NCBI GenBank assembly: GCA_947588605.1
Contig: CANPYK010000001.1
Location: 1 to 64,000, forward strand
Length of the DNA stretch: 64,000 bases
Direction: 5' to 3'
Origin: an uncultured Oscillospiraceae bacterium
Lineage (GTDB): Bacteria; Bacillota; Clostridia; Oscillospirales; Oscillospiraceae
The notes under the pieces were generated by a model. The model had not been told where the DNA came from, did not search any database, and saw only the letters and a program-made list of their open reading frames with translations. Of the stretch, positions 35,719 through 44,757 are shown one piece after another. The stretch's first letter is position 1; each line of letters opens with the position of its first letter. Made by a program: the position numbers and the translations under genes.

Positions 35719-36840
35719 TCAGTCTATGTACACGCGGGGCACGCGCTTGGAGACGGCGCAGAGGAGCTCGTAGGAGATGGTCCCCGCCGCGCGGGCAAGC
35801 ACGTCCGCCGGCTGGCGCGGGCCGAAGATCTCGATGAGGCTTTCCAGGTTCACGCCGGGAAGGTCGGTGAGGTCGATCATGCACATATCCATGCAGACCC
35901 GCCCGCGCTGAGGCGCGGGGCCGTCCGCCGTGATGAAGGCGCAGCGGTTGGAGAGGGAGCGCAAAAGCCCGTCGGCGTAGCCGATGGGGATGACGCCCAT
36001 GCGGGTGCGCCGGCCCGTGACGTAGGTGCCGCCGTAGCTCACGGGGAGACCGGCGTCGATGTACTTGATGGTGCTCACGTGGGTCATAAGGCGCATACAG
36101 GGCCGCAGATCCAGCGCCCCACCGCCCTCATAGCCGTAGAGCAGGATGCCGGGGCGGACCATGTCGAGACACGTCTCCTTATAGTGTACCACAGCTCCCG
36201 AATTTGCGCAATGCCTTATTTCAAAGGAAATACCTGCCTTTTTGAGGGAGTCGATCACCGACAAAAAGAGGGCGAACTGCCCGCGGGTGAACCGTTCCGC
36301 CTCCTCCCCCGGCTCGTCGGAAACGGCGAAGTGGGTGTAGATGCCCTCGGGGACCAGGTTTTTCTGGCGGCAGGCGGAGACGATGTTCTCGATGCCCTGG
36401 TCGTAGTGGGGCCCGGCGGTGAGGAAGCCCAGGCGCGACATACCGGTGTCCACCTTGATGTGGACGCGCAGGGGCTTGCCGAGCTTCACGGCCTCCTGGG
36501 AGTATTCAATGGCCTTGGCCTCGCAGGTGACGGTCTGGGTGAGGTCGAGGTCGATGAGCTCGGAGACAAATTCCCTGGGCGTGTGCCCGAGGATGAGGAT
36601 GGGAAGGCCGATGTTGGCCTTGCGCAGCTCCACGGCCTCGTCGAGACAGGAGACGGCCAGATAGTCCGCCCCCAGCGCCTCCAGCCGCCGCGACACCGCC
36701 ACCGCCCCGTGCCCGTAAGCGTCGGCCTTCACCACGCCCAGGAATTTGCACCCCTCCGGTATGGCGGCCCGAATGGCCCGGTAGTTGTGGGCGATGTTTT
36801 CCAGGCTCACCTCAGCCCATGTTCTCTTTCGTAAGTCCAT
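35719..36840 (-). CDS. alr: Alanine racemase
   Basis: PLP enzyme converting L- to D-alanine for peptidoglycan. The 373-residue protein has the cofactor-lysine motif VVKADAYGHG with Lys38 and the second active-site region GVIPIGYADG near residues 260-270. Its 3' neighbour is mazF, the order seen in Bacillus; its 5' neighbours are a lipoprotein gene and nnrD. A GC-rich imperfect hairpin at about 35674-35700 follows. Confidence 0.95.
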   Translation of the reverse strand: MDLRKRTWAEVSLENIAHNYRAIRAAIPEGCKFLGVVKADAYGHGAVAVSRRLEALGADYLAVSCLDEAVELRKANIGLPILILGHTPREFVSELIDLDLTQTVTCEAKAIEYSQEAVKLGKPLRVHIKVDTGMSRLGFLTAGPHYDQGIENIVSACRQKNLVPEGIYTHFAVSDEPGEEAERFTRGQFALFLSVIDSLKKAGISFEIRHCANSGAVVHYKETCLDMVRPGILLYGYEGGGALDLRPCMRLMTHVSTIKYIDAGLPVSYGGTYVTGRRTRMGVIPIGYADGLLRSLSNRCAFITADGPAPQRGRVCMDMCMIDLTDLPGVNLESLIEIFGPRQPADVLARAAGTISYELLCAVSKRVPRVYID

Positions 36841-36879
36841 AGTGATCCCAGCTTTGTTATAGGATAAAAGGCCGCCGTG

Positions 36880-37455
36880 TCACCCGACCTCCACATTATA
36901 AAACCTCACCGTAACCACGGTATGCCCGTCGAAGATGAATTCGGCGGCGGCGGGGAGGGAGGTTTGTTCGGTGAACCAGGTGCGAAGGTTCGTGTCGTCG
37001 TCGATGCGAAAGAGGGCGGCGATACAGCGCTCGCCGGCGTATCGTTCCCGGACGGTCTCCGTCACGAGGCCCTGCGTCCAGGCGTTTGTCATCACCGGGA
37101 CGGCGTCCACGGGGGAGAGGCCGCCGGGGAGGATCTCGCCGGTGTAGACCTCCACGTCCCCCACCGCCAGGGTCGTGCCGCCGTCGGCGTAACGGACCTG
37201 GGCCCCGGCGATGACCTCGGGGGCGGTGACGGTCAGGGTCCCGGCCTCGCCGGAGGAGGCGTAGTCCACGGTGAAATCGAAGACCCGCTCGCCGTAATCG
37301 GCGCGGATATCGGCGGTAAAGCGGAGGGACGACGCCGCGCCCAGCTCGGCGCGGACGCGGTCAAGGGCGTCCTCCGTGCCGGCCTTGCCGCAGGAGCACG
37401 CAGTAAGCGCAAGAAACAGCGCGAGGAAAAAAGAGAGAAGACGGGCTGGACGCAA
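36880..37455 (-). CDS. Lipoprotein of unknown function
   Basis: The 191-residue product starts with a lipoprotein signal (MRPARLLSFFLALFLALTAC, lipobox LTAC, lipidated Cys at 20), then an external domain with repeated short strands (SSLRFTADIRADYG, VFDFTVDYASSGEAGTLTV) resembling LolA/DUF-type outer-surface lipoproteins of sporulation, though I cannot assign a family. TTG 37455 is chosen because AGGTGA lies 5 bases upstream; that site overlaps the nnrD stop, so the two genes are coupled. Confidence 0.72.
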   Translation of the reverse strand: MRPARLLSFFLALFLALTACSCGKAGTEDALDRVRAELGAASSLRFTADIRADYGERVFDFTVDYASSGEAGTLTVTAPEVIAGAQVRYADGGTTLAVGDVEVYTGEILPGGLSPVDAVPVMTNAWTQGLVTETVRERYAGERCIAALFRIDDDTNLRTWFTEQTSLPAAAEFIFDGHTVVTVRFYNVEVG

Positions 37456-37460
37456 AAGAC

Positions 37461-38306
37461 TCACCTCATGAAAAATCTGAGATAGTCTATCATGTCCGAG
37501 GGGGTCATGGCGTACTGGTCCTTCGCCTCGGCGCACCGGTCCCCCGCGGCCCCGTGGAGGTACACGGCCTTCCACACCGCGCCGGGGATCCTCTGGCCTA
37601 AAAGGGCCGCGATCATCCCCGCCAGCACGTCGCCGGAGCCGCCCTTGGCCATGCCGGGGTTGCCGGTGGGGTTCACATAGCACACCCCGTCCGGCTGGGC
37701 GGTGACGGTGCGGTGGCCCTTCAGGACCACCGTGACGCCGTGCTCCAGGGCAAATTCCCGGGCCGCCTCCTCCCGGGGCTTCCGGGCGAGGGCGTCGGTG
37801 AGGCGGGCAAACTCCCCCTCGTGGGGGGTGAGGACCAGGGGACATGACAGCTTATCCAGCCTATCTATATGCCGGGAAACGGCGGTTATGCCGTCCGCGT
37901 CCAGAACAAGAGGGGCCCGGCAGCTCTCCAGCACGGCGTAGACAAGCTCCCGCGCCCAGGCCGAGAGGCCCAGGCCCGGGCCGATAAGCACCGCGTCGGC
38001 CTTTGCCACATGAGGCGCAAGCGTCTCCAGCGCCTCCGGCAGGGAGGGCGGCAGGGGGAGGACCATGGCCTCGTCGTTCTTCACGGCCTCCACGGCCCAG
38101 ATGGCCTCCGGCACGGCCAGGAACACCAGCCCCGCGCCGGAGCGCACCGCCGCCCTGGCGGCGAAGGCCGGCGCGCCGGTGAAGCCCACGGACCCGGCCA
38201 CGATGAGCACCCGCCCGAAGTCCCCCTTGTGGGCCTCCGGCCGCCGGAGAGGCAGGGTGACATCGAGGGCCTGCACCTCAAAGATCCGATCGCCCAGGGA
38301 GATCAT
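37461..38306 (-). CDS. nnrD: ADP-dependent NAD(P)H-hydrate dehydratase
   Basis: Repairs hydrated NADH/NADPH using ADP. The 281-residue protein has the ribokinase-like fold with GRVLIVAGSVGFTGAPAFAARAA near residues 31-53, VLTPHEGEFARL near 155-166 and the signature NPGMAKGGSGDVLAGMIAALL near 215-235. Many bacteria fuse this domain to the NnrE epimerase; here only the dehydratase is present. ATG 38306 follows GGAGGTGG; the longer upstream frame overlaps glpK and is not used. Confidence 0.92.
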   Translation of the reverse strand: MISLGDRIFEVQALDVTLPLRRPEAHKGDFGRVLIVAGSVGFTGAPAFAARAAVRSGAGLVFLAVPEAIWAVEAVKNDEAMVLPLPPSLPEALETLAPHVAKADAVLIGPGLGLSAWARELVYAVLESCRAPLVLDADGITAVSRHIDRLDKLSCPLVLTPHEGEFARLTDALARKPREEAAREFALEHGVTVVLKGHRTVTAQPDGVCYVNPTGNPGMAKGGSGDVLAGMIAALLGQRIPGAVWKAVYLHGAAGDRCAEAKDQYAMTPSDMIDYLRFFMR

Positions 38307-38376
38307 ATAGCCACCTCCGGGAGAGTTTTTGACAGTATACCACAAATTCTTATAAAGGTAAAGCCCGGCGCGGCGG

Positions 38377-39861
38377 TTATTTGGCCCAATCCCGGCTGCG
38401 GGTGACGGCCCTTTGCCAGCCGGAGAGGAGCTTTTCGCGCTGGGCGTCCTCCATTTGGGGGACGAATTCCGCCTCCGTCCGCCGGAGGGACGCAAGCTCG
38501 CCGGTGTCCTTCCAGACCCCGGCGGCGAGGCCCGCCAGATTCGCCGCCCCCAGGGCGGTGGTCTCCCGGATGACGGGACGGCGGACGGGCTTTTGGAGGA
38601 TGTCCGCCTGGAACTGGAGGAGGAATCCGTCCCGGCTGGCCCCGCCGTCGGCCCGGAGGGCGTCCATGGGGATGCCGGCGTCCGCCTCCATGGCGCGGAC
38701 CAGATCCGCGACCTCGTAGGCGATGGCCTCCTCGGCGGCGCGGACGATGTGGGCGCGGGTGGCGGCGCGGGTGAGGCCCAGGATCGCGCCGCGGGCGTAC
38801 ATATCCCAGTGGGGCGCGCCGAGGCCGGTGAAGGCCGGGACGAGATAGACACCGCCGTTGTCCGGCACGGACCGGGCCACGGTCTCGGCCTCTTTGGCGT
38901 CGCTGATGAGCCCCAGCTCGTCCCGGAGCCACTGGATCACGGCCCCGCCCACAAAGACGCTGCCCTCCAGGGCGTACTGCACCTTTCCGGGGAGGGCGGC
39001 GGCCAGAGTGGTGATGAGGCCGTTGCGGGACGCGGTCAAGTCCCCGCCGGTGTTCATCAGGAGGAAGCACCCGGTGCCGTAGGTGTTCTTGGCCTCCCCC
39101 TTCTCAAAGCACCCCTGGCCGAAGAGGGCCGCCTGCTGGTCCCCGGCGATGCCGGTGATGGGGATCTCCGTCCCCCGCACACGGGCCGTGCCGTAGACCC
39201 AGGAGGAGGGCAGGGGCGTGGGGAGCATAGCGGCCGGGATGTCCAGGGCGCGCAGAAGCGTCTCGTCCCAGGCAAGCTTGCGGATGTCAAAGAGCATGGT
39301 GCGGCTGGCGTTGGTGAGGTCCGTGGCGTGGACCTTCCCCCCGGTGAGGTTCCAGAGGAGCCAGCTGTCCACCGTGCCGAAAAGGATGTCCCCCCGTTCG
39401 GCACGCTCCCGGACGCCGGGGACGTTGTCCAGGATCCATTTGATCTTCGTCCCGGAGAAGTAGGCGTCCGGCACAAGGCCGCAGGTCTTGCGGATGTGGT
39501 CCTCCAGTCCCTCGGCCACCAGCGCCTCCACAATGGGCGCGGTGCGGCGGCACTGCCAGACGATGGCGTTGTAGACGGGCTTGCCGGTGTGGCGGTCCCA
39601 CAAAACGGCCGTCTCCCGCTGGTTGGTGATGCCGATGGCGATGACCTCCTCCGGCGCAACGCCGGTCTTGTCCAGGACCTCCAGCATCACCGCGTACTGG
39701 CTGCCCCAGATCTCCAGGGGGTCGTGCTCCACCCAGCCGTCCCGGGGGAAATACTGGGTGAATTCCCGCTGGGCCTGTCCCGCCAGATTCTGCCGTGTGT
39801 CAAAGAGGATGGCGCGGGAGCTCGTGGTGCCCTGGTCCAGGGCGAGAAGATACTTTTTCAT
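38377..39861 (-). CDS. glpK: Glycerol kinase
   Basis: Phosphorylates glycerol to glycerol-3-phosphate with ATP. The 494-residue protein is full length, with FGGY kinase features: [17 protein letters not shown] at the start, [13 protein letters not shown] near 75-87, and [17 protein letters not shown] near 400. No glpF or glpD lies nearby. AAGGAGGGC-type site precedes ATG 39861, and a promoter lies 40-65 bases upstream. Confidence 0.95.
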   Translation of the reverse strand: MKKYLLALDQGTTSSRAILFDTRQNLAGQAQREFTQYFPRDGWVEHDPLEIWGSQYAVMLEVLDKTGVAPEEVIAIGITNQRETAVLWDRHTGKPVYNAIVWQCRRTAPIVEALVAEGLEDHIRKTCGLVPDAYFSGTKIKWILDNVPGVRERAERGDILFGTVDSWLLWNLTGGKVHATDLTNASRTMLFDIRKLAWDETLLRALDIPAAMLPTPLPSSWVYGTARVRGTEIPITGIAGDQQAALFGQGCFEKGEAKNTYGTGCFLLMNTGGDLTASRNGLITTLAAALPGKVQYALEGSVFVGGAVIQWLRDELGLISDAKEAETVARSVPDNGGVYLVPAFTGLGAPHWDMYARGAILGLTRAATRAHIVRAAEEAIAYEVADLVRAMEADAGIPMDALRADGGASRDGFLLQFQADILQKPVRRPVIRETTALGAANLAGLAAGVWKDTGELASLRRTEAEFVPQMEDAQREKLLSGWQRAVTRSRDWAK

Positions 39862-39898
39862 GCCGGTGCCCTCCTTTGTCCGTGTTGGTTTTGACAGT

Positions 39899-39927
39899 AT
39901 TGTAGCACAGTTTATCCGGAAGGTAAA
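39899..39927 (-). promoter_or_regulatory. Predicted promoter of glpK
   Basis: Minus strand TTTACC (39927-39922), 17-bp spacer, TACAAT (39904-39899). Confidence 0.58.
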
Positions 39928-39939
39928 GGAAAAAAGGGA

Positions 39940-40265
39940 CCGGGGGTGGGGGACCGCTCTGTCATCTCACGTTCGCTGCCCCCCTGCCCCCCTCCTACGA
40001 GGAGGGGGCGAAAAAGGATGCGGCTTCGCCGCGGATTTTATTATCCGCTGCGGCGGGGACGAGGGGACGAGGGGACGGGCGGGTTTAGAACCCGCCCCTA
40101 CAGTTTAAATTGCGTTCAATCAACGCCGTAGGGGCCGCCGCTGCTGGCGGCCCGCGTTGCGGGACGGAGTGGTTCCGATAAAACGGCACCCGCCCCCGTC
40201 TCGGAGCCCCCTCCTCGTAGGAGGGGGGCAGGGGGGAAGCGAGCGTTGGATGTGAGAGAGATATC
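39940..40265. repeat. GC-rich intergenic mosaic repeat cluster
   Basis: No gene seen. Holds the GCCCCCTCCTACGAGGAGG hairpin in both orientations (about 39972-40008 and 40205-40240), a GGGTTTAGAACCCGCCCC hairpin at about 40078-40098, and a GTAGGGGCCGCC...GGCGGCCC module at about 40128-40155. Confidence 0.8.
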
Positions 40266-40292
40266 AAAAAAAGGCGGGTTCTAAACCCGCCC
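40266..40292 (-). terminator. Dispersed GGGTTYNRAACCC repeat acting as terminator of the toxin-antitoxin operon
   Basis: Minus strand reads GGCGGGTTTAGAACCCGCC then seven T residues, 5 bases after the antitoxin stop. Confidence 0.75.
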
Positions 40293-40296
40293 TTAC

Positions 40297-40560
40297 TTAT
40301 TTGGCCAGCTTGTAGAGCATGTATTGGTTGAGGCTGACGCCCTCGGCGGCGGCCTGAATCTTCAGCTCGCGGTGGAGACTGCGGGGGATGCGCAGAACGA
40401 GCCGCCCGCTGTAATCCTCCAGGGAGCGCTTGAAATCCTCCAGGTCCACAAGCGTCCCGTCATTGATGGCCTCGGCCTCGGCAAGCATGGCGCGGTCAAC
40501 CGCGTCAGGTTCCTCAGAGGGGAGCGCGGCGAGCTTCTTTTCAAATTCCTCACGGTCCAT
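40297..40560 (-). CDS. Antitoxin with HicB-like ribbon-helix-helix C-terminus
   Basis: Predicted DNA-binding antitoxin of the RelE-like toxin encoded just upstream. The 87-residue protein has an acidic N-terminal half (EEFEKKLAALPSEEPDAVD), expected to wrap the toxin, and a C-terminal ribbon-helix-helix unit, SGRLVLRIPRSLHRELKIQA then EGVSLNQYMLYKLAK. Its start overlaps the toxin stop by one base (TAATG), so the two are coupled. It probably represses their shared promoter. Confidence 0.82.
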   Translation of the reverse strand: MDREEFEKKLAALPSEEPDAVDRAMLAEAEAINDGTLVDLEDFKRSLEDYSGRLVLRIPRSLHRELKIQAAAEGVSLNQYMLYKLAK

Positions 40561-40814
40561 TATTTGTACCTCCTGTATTTGATGTTGGTTCGGGTGCCGA
40601 TGGTTTCAACGATGATGATCTCTCCGCCACTGTATCGGAAAATAATGCGGTAGTGGTCGATCTTGCAGCGGAAGAGATCCTTCGTGCCCTCAAGCTTTAC
40701 AATGTTGCCTTGAAGCTCGCAGATCCCGACCAGGGCGCGTTCAAGCTTTTCACGTGTGGGTCGATCGAGACTGCGCAAATACTTTTTGGGCTGCTTTTCA
40801 AGCTTTATCTCCAT
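40560..40814 (-). CDS. RelE/ParE-family toxin
   Basis: Predicted ribosome-dependent mRNA interferase or related toxin. The 84-residue protein shows the compact RelE fold pattern: KKYLRSLDRPTREKLERAL in the N-terminal helices, then LEGTKDLFRCKIDHYRIIFRY and a final VETIGTRTNIKYRRY. Basic residues near the C-terminus fit an RNA-cutting site. The toxin gene comes first, as in higBA-type operons, after GAGGGAG. Confidence 0.85.
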   Translation of the reverse strand: MEIKLEKQPKKYLRSLDRPTREKLERALVGICELQGNIVKLEGTKDLFRCKIDHYRIIFRYSGGEIIIVETIGTRTNIKYRRYK

Positions 40815-40844
40815 CCGTACATCTCCCTCATATAGGATATGTCA

Positions 40845-40873
40845 ATAGTATCATAAATAGTACCGAATGTCAA
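40845..40873 (-). promoter_or_regulatory. Predicted promoter of the toxin-antitoxin operon
   Basis: Minus strand TTGACA (40873-40868), 17-bp spacer, TACTAT (40850-40845). A second TTGACA occurs at about 40844-40839, so a repeated operator or tandem promoter is possible. Confidence 0.72.
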
Positions 40874-40934
40874 CAGAACGGACAAATTTTTGGACCGGAC
40901 AAGGTTGTGAGATCAGGCGGGAGAGGGGAGGCTC

Positions 40935-42476
40935 TCAGACGGCTCCGGCGGGGTTTGGCCGTCGAAGTTCTCCGGCGGCTGGCCGTCCTCGGGGCGTTGG
41001 GGGCGCTGGCCGTCGAAGCCCTCGGGGGGGCTCGCCGCCGTCGGGGCGGGGGCCGCCTTGACCGTCCATGCTGTGACCGCCGTCCTGACCGGGGCCGAAG
41101 CCGCCGGGACGGCCCATGCCGCCCTCGATCTCACCGGGGGTGGCGGAGGACACCAGGGTGTCGCCGTTATAGAGCGCCACGAGCTCGTCCGTCAGGGCGG
41201 GGGAGGAGACGAGGAGGAGGGAGAAGCGGTTGACCGTGGGCACCTCCATCACGGCGTTCCCTTGGGCGTCCCTGAGGGTGTAGGCGGTCCCGGCGTTCTG
41301 AGTGTTCAGGGTGAAGAGGGCGTACGGCTGGGTGCTGGCCCCGTCGATGGCGTCCAGCATGTTGCCGGTGGCCACGATCTCGCCGCCGTTTAAGAGGATG
41401 CCCATGTCGGAGTCGATGCCCGCGTCGCCGGAGGTGGCGCAGGCGTAGGCGCGCACGCGTCCCCCGTTGATGACCAGCCACCCGTTGGAGTCGATGCCGT
41501 TGCCCTCGCCGGTGGAGCCGTTGACGGTGACGGTGAGCTTGCCGCCGTTCACCGTGGTGACGGAGACGCCGTCCTCGTTGGTGTTGATGCCGTCGTTGCC
41601 GGAGTCGATGTCGATGACGCCGCCGTTGATCGTGAGGTGCAGCTCGGAATCCAGGCCCTCGTTTTCGGCGTGGATGGCAAGGCGGCCGTCGTTGCCGGAG
41701 ACGTTCATGCTCATTTTGGCGTACACCGCGCCGTCATATTTATGAAGCTTTTTGCTGTCCACCACGCTCTTGCCGTCCTCGGAGAGCTCCACGGACTTGT
41801 AGATCCGGGCCACGTAGGAGCCGTGGACTGTGTTCTCCGACCCATCGGCCAGGAAGAGGTTGGCGCCGGCGGCGGAGGTGTCCACCGTGGAGGAGGGGGT
41901 ATCCTTGTCGCCGCACTCGTAGACGTTATAGAAGATGATGGCCGGGGCCACGGTGCAGGTGATGTCAAGGCCGTCCAGCACCAGGTTGACCACCGCCGCG
42001 GGGTCGTCCTCCGCGTCCTCCCCCAGGTCCACGGCGATCTGGCCATGAGAGAGCTTGCCGCTGACGACGTAGGTGCCGGGGGCGGAGATGTGCACCACCG
42101 TATGGGCGGCGGCCTCCTCGGGGTCGTGCTCGTCCTCCGCCGTGCCCTCGCCGTAGGTGAAGTCGTGGCCGGCTTCGTAGTAGACGATGTCGTGGGCGGT
42201 GTAGACGTCGGTGCGGTCCTCGCTGAGGGCCTGCCCGTCTACGGTGACGCCCTCGTCGGAGAGGACGATACGGACGCCGTCGGGGATGTCTACGTTTTCG
42301 GGGACTATGGCGGTGTCGGGGACCGTCGCGTCGCCGGGAGTTGTGGCGTCGCCGGGAGTCGTCGCGCTGCCGGGGGCCGTCGCGCCGCCGGAGGGCTGCC
42401 GCTCCTCGGGCTGGGAGCAGGCGCACAGGGAGAGGGCCAGGGCGGCGGAAAGGAGCAAAAGGACGAATTTTTTCAT
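40935..42476 (-). CDS. Carbohydrate-binding-domain lipoprotein with a probable C-terminal frameshift
   Basis: Exported lipoprotein: MKKFVLLLLSAALALSLCAC with a lipobox at the start, then a Thr/Pro/Gly/Asp/Ala linker with short repeats, then a long right-handed beta-helix-like domain of Asn/Gly/Asp-rich turns (NEGLDSELHLTINGGVIDID, GNDGINTNEDGVSVTTVNGG), as in carbohydrate-binding-domain (Cthe_2159-like) proteins that bind acidic sugars and calcium. In the written frame the end turns Arg/Pro-rich after GGEPPRG. Dropping one base from the seven-G run at 41024-41030 gives an acidic tail with two PPE(G/N)FDGQ repeats that stops at 40913. ATG 42476 follows GAGGTG by 6 bases. Confidence 0.8.
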   Translation of the reverse strand: MKKFVLLLLSAALALSLCACSQPEERQPSGGATAPGSATTPGDATTPGDATVPDTAIVPENVDIPDGVRIVLSDEGVTVDGQALSEDRTDVYTAHDIVYYEAGHDFTYGEGTAEDEHDPEEAAAHTVVHISAPGTYVVSGKLSHGQIAVDLGEDAEDDPAAVVNLVLDGLDITCTVAPAIIFYNVYECGDKDTPSSTVDTSAAGANLFLADGSENTVHGSYVARIYKSVELSEDGKSVVDSKKLHKYDGAVYAKMSMNVSGNDGRLAIHAENEGLDSELHLTINGGVIDIDSGNDGINTNEDGVSVTTVNGGKLTVTVNGSTGEGNGIDSNGWLVINGGRVRAYACATSGDAGIDSDMGILLNGGEIVATGNMLDAIDGASTQPYALFTLNTQNAGTAYTLRDAQGNAVMEVPTVNRFSLLLVSSPALTDELVALYNGDTLVSSATPGEIEGGMGRPGGFGPGQDGGHSMDGQGGPRPDGGEPPRGLRRPAPPTPRGRPAAGELRRPNPAGAV

Positions 42477-42694
42477 ACAAAACACCTCAGTCAGAAGGAT
42501 GGACGCAGTTTATCCCACGGATTTGACGGATTCGTGAATGGGAGGTAAACCAATTGTGAACAAAAACCGGAATTTTTATGTCCGACACGGCGAAGAGAGG
42601 CGGAATTTGTGCAATTTCTTCAAAGTCAACAGAGAATTTTGGGGATAACAGTAAAAAATAACGAAAATCGCCGGTCAAAACCTATGGAAAACGG

Positions 42695-42723
42695 TGGACA
42701 AATCGAAAAGGGTCTGGTATAAT
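42695..42723 (+). promoter_or_regulatory. Predicted promoter of the glycogen operon
   Basis: TGGACA at 42695-42700, 17-bp spacer, TATAAT at 42718-42723. The 42486-42694 gap before it holds no gene. The 85-base leader has GCGGC...GCCGC and GGGAGAGAAACCCCC hairpin-like segments before AGGAGG. Confidence 0.7.
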
Positions 42724-42813
42724 ATCTCATAGCGGCCTGGCCGTCGTGGCTTGGCCTGCCGCCAAATGGGAGAGAAACCCCCTGGGGAAGCCATTACCAT
42801 AGGAGGATGCGAT

Positions 42814-44697
42814 ATGGAGACAAAGCTTTTATCCGATGACCGCGCCTGGGAGTTTGCGGAGGGCACGTGGACCCACGCCTTTGAGGTCTTCGGGGCCCAT
42901 CGGGAGGGAGACGGCTTCCGCTTCACCCTCTGGGCGCCGGGGGCCAAGTCCGTGCGCCTCACCGGCTCCTGGTGCGACTGGGACCCGGAGCGGCATTTCA
43001 TGGAGGCCACCGGGGATAAGGGAATCTGGACGATCTTTATGCCGGGGCTTCAGGCGGGCGTCAGCTACAAGTACGTGGTGGAGACGAAGAAGGGCGAGCT
43101 TCTTTATAAGGCCGACCCCTACGGCTTCGGGAGCGAGTGCCCGCCGGAGACGGCCAGCCGCGTGATGGAGCCGGACGTCTTCCGCTGGACGGACCAAAAG
43201 TGGATGGAAAAGCGCAAAAAGGTCCGGCACCTGGAAAATCCCCTGAATATCTACGAGGTGCACCTGGGCTCCTGGCGGCGGCACGAGGACGGGACGGTCC
43301 TCAGCTACCGGGAGCTGGCCGAGACGCTGGTGCCCTACGCCGTGGACATGGGCTACACGCATCTGGAGCTCATGCCCGTGATGGAGCACCCCTTTGACGG
43401 CAGCTGGGGCTATCAGTGCACCGGCTACTACGCCCCCACCGCCCGGTACGGGGAGCCCCAGGACTTCCAATACTTTATGAACGCCGCCCACAGGGCGGGG
43501 CTGGGCGTCATTTTGGACTGGGCGCCGGCGCACTTCTGCCGGGACGCCCACGGGCTGGGCAATTTCGTGGGCGAGCCCCTTTACGACGGCGGGTCCCACC
43601 CCCAGTGGGGCACCTATAAATTCGACGTCAAGCGCGGGGAGGTCCGCTCCTTCCTCATCTCCAACGCCATTTACTGGCTGGAATATTTCCACGCCGACGG
43701 CATCCGGGTGGACGGCGTCACCAGTATGCTCTACCTCAACTTCGGCATCGACGACGAGCGCCTTAAAAAGCACGCCGCCGACGGCACGGAGCACGACTAC
43801 GACTCCATCGCCCTGGTGCAGAAGATCAACGCCACCGTGGGCCGGGAGTACCCGGACGTGATGATGATCGCCGAGGAGTCCACCGCCTGGCCCTTGGTGA
43901 CCTACCCGCCCTCCGAGGGGGGCCTGGGCTTCCACTACAAGTGGGACATGGGCTGGATGCACGACACCTTAAATTATATGAAGACGGACTTCCCCTACCG
44001 CCCCGCCCATCATGGGGGATTGACATTCTCCATGATGTACGCCTTCAACGAGAACTTCATTTTAGCCCTCAGCCATGACGAGGTGGTCCACGGCAAGGCG
44101 TCCCTCATCGGGCGGATGCCGGGGGACTACTGGCGGCAGTTCGCGGGCCTGCGGGTCCTGGCGCTCTACCAGATGCTCCACTCCGGGGACAAGCACAACT
44201 TCATGGGGGCGGAGATCGGGCAGTTCATCGAGTGGCGCTACTACGAGGGGCTGGAGTGGTTCCTGCTGGACTACGACGCCCACAGGAAGCACCAGGCATA
44301 CATAAGGGAGCTCAACCACCTTTTCCTGAAGGAGAAGGCCCTGTGGCAGCTCAACCACTCCTGGGACGGCTTTGAGTGGCTGGACGCGGACGACGCCAAA
44401 CAGTCCATCCTCACCTTCATCCGCCACGGGAAGAAGCCCACGGAGGACCTTGTGTGCCTGCTGGCCATGGTGCCGGAGGTCTTTGAGGAGTACAGGATCG
44501 GCGTGCCCCGCAAGGGGACGTACGTGGAGGTCTTCAACTCCGACGATACCCGCTTCGGCGGCTCGGGCCGGGTCAATGCCGGGCCTCTGGAGGCCGAGAA
44601 GGTCCCCATGCACGGGAAAAAGTGGTCCGTGGTGGTACGCACCCCGCCCATCGGGGGGCTGGTCCTGAAGAGACTGCCGCCCCAGAAAGAAACCTGA
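42814..44697 (+). CDS. glgB: 1,4-alpha-glucan branching enzyme
   Basis: Makes the alpha-1,6 branches of glycogen. The 627-residue GH13 protein has an N-terminal CBM48-type sandwich (about 25-115, FRFTLWAPGAKSVRLTGSW) and a TIM-barrel with catalytic Asp300 (GIRVDGV), Glu354 (MIAEEST) and Asp422 (SHDEVVHGK); DWAPAHFC matches the family's DWVPAHFP region. ATG 42814 follows AGGAGG; an upstream in-frame TTG lies in the leader. First gene of the operon. Confidence 0.95.
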   Translation: METKLLSDDRAWEFAEGTWTHAFEVFGAHREGDGFRFTLWAPGAKSVRLTGSWCDWDPERHFMEATGDKGIWTIFMPGLQAGVSYKYVVETKKGELLYKADPYGFGSECPPETASRVMEPDVFRWTDQKWMEKRKKVRHLENPLNIYEVHLGSWRRHEDGTVLSYRELAETLVPYAVDMGYTHLELMPVMEHPFDGSWGYQCTGYYAPTARYGEPQDFQYFMNAAHRAGLGVILDWAPAHFCRDAHGLGNFVGEPLYDGGSHPQWGTYKFDVKRGEVRSFLISNAIYWLEYFHADGIRVDGVTSMLYLNFGIDDERLKKHAADGTEHDYDSIALVQKINATVGREYPDVMMIAEESTAWPLVTYPPSEGGLGFHYKWDMGWMHDTLNYMKTDFPYRPAHHGGLTFSMMYAFNENFILALSHDEVVHGKASLIGRMPGDYWRQFAGLRVLALYQMLHSGDKHNFMGAEIGQFIEWRYYEGLEWFLLDYDAHRKHQAYIRELNHLFLKEKALWQLNHSWDGFEWLDADDAKQSILTFIRHGKKPTEDLVCLLAMVPEVFEEYRIGVPRKGTYVEVFNSDDTRFGGSGRVNAGPLEAEKVPMHGKKWSVVVRTPPIGGLVLKRLPPQKET

Positions 44698-44757
44698 TTT
44701 TTGGCGCGAAGCGCTTGAAATAACAGAAACCCAATGAAGTAAGGAGTTACCCAATTT

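Noticed and set aside
37464-37845. Longer minus-strand frame upstream of the lipoprotein
   Set aside because: It overlaps nnrD; the lipoprotein signal begins at TTG 37455 after a ribosome-binding site.
38307-38852. N-terminal extension of nnrD, which could suggest an NnrE fusion
   Set aside because: The extension is Arg/Pro/Ser-rich shadow of glpK and shows no epimerase motif.
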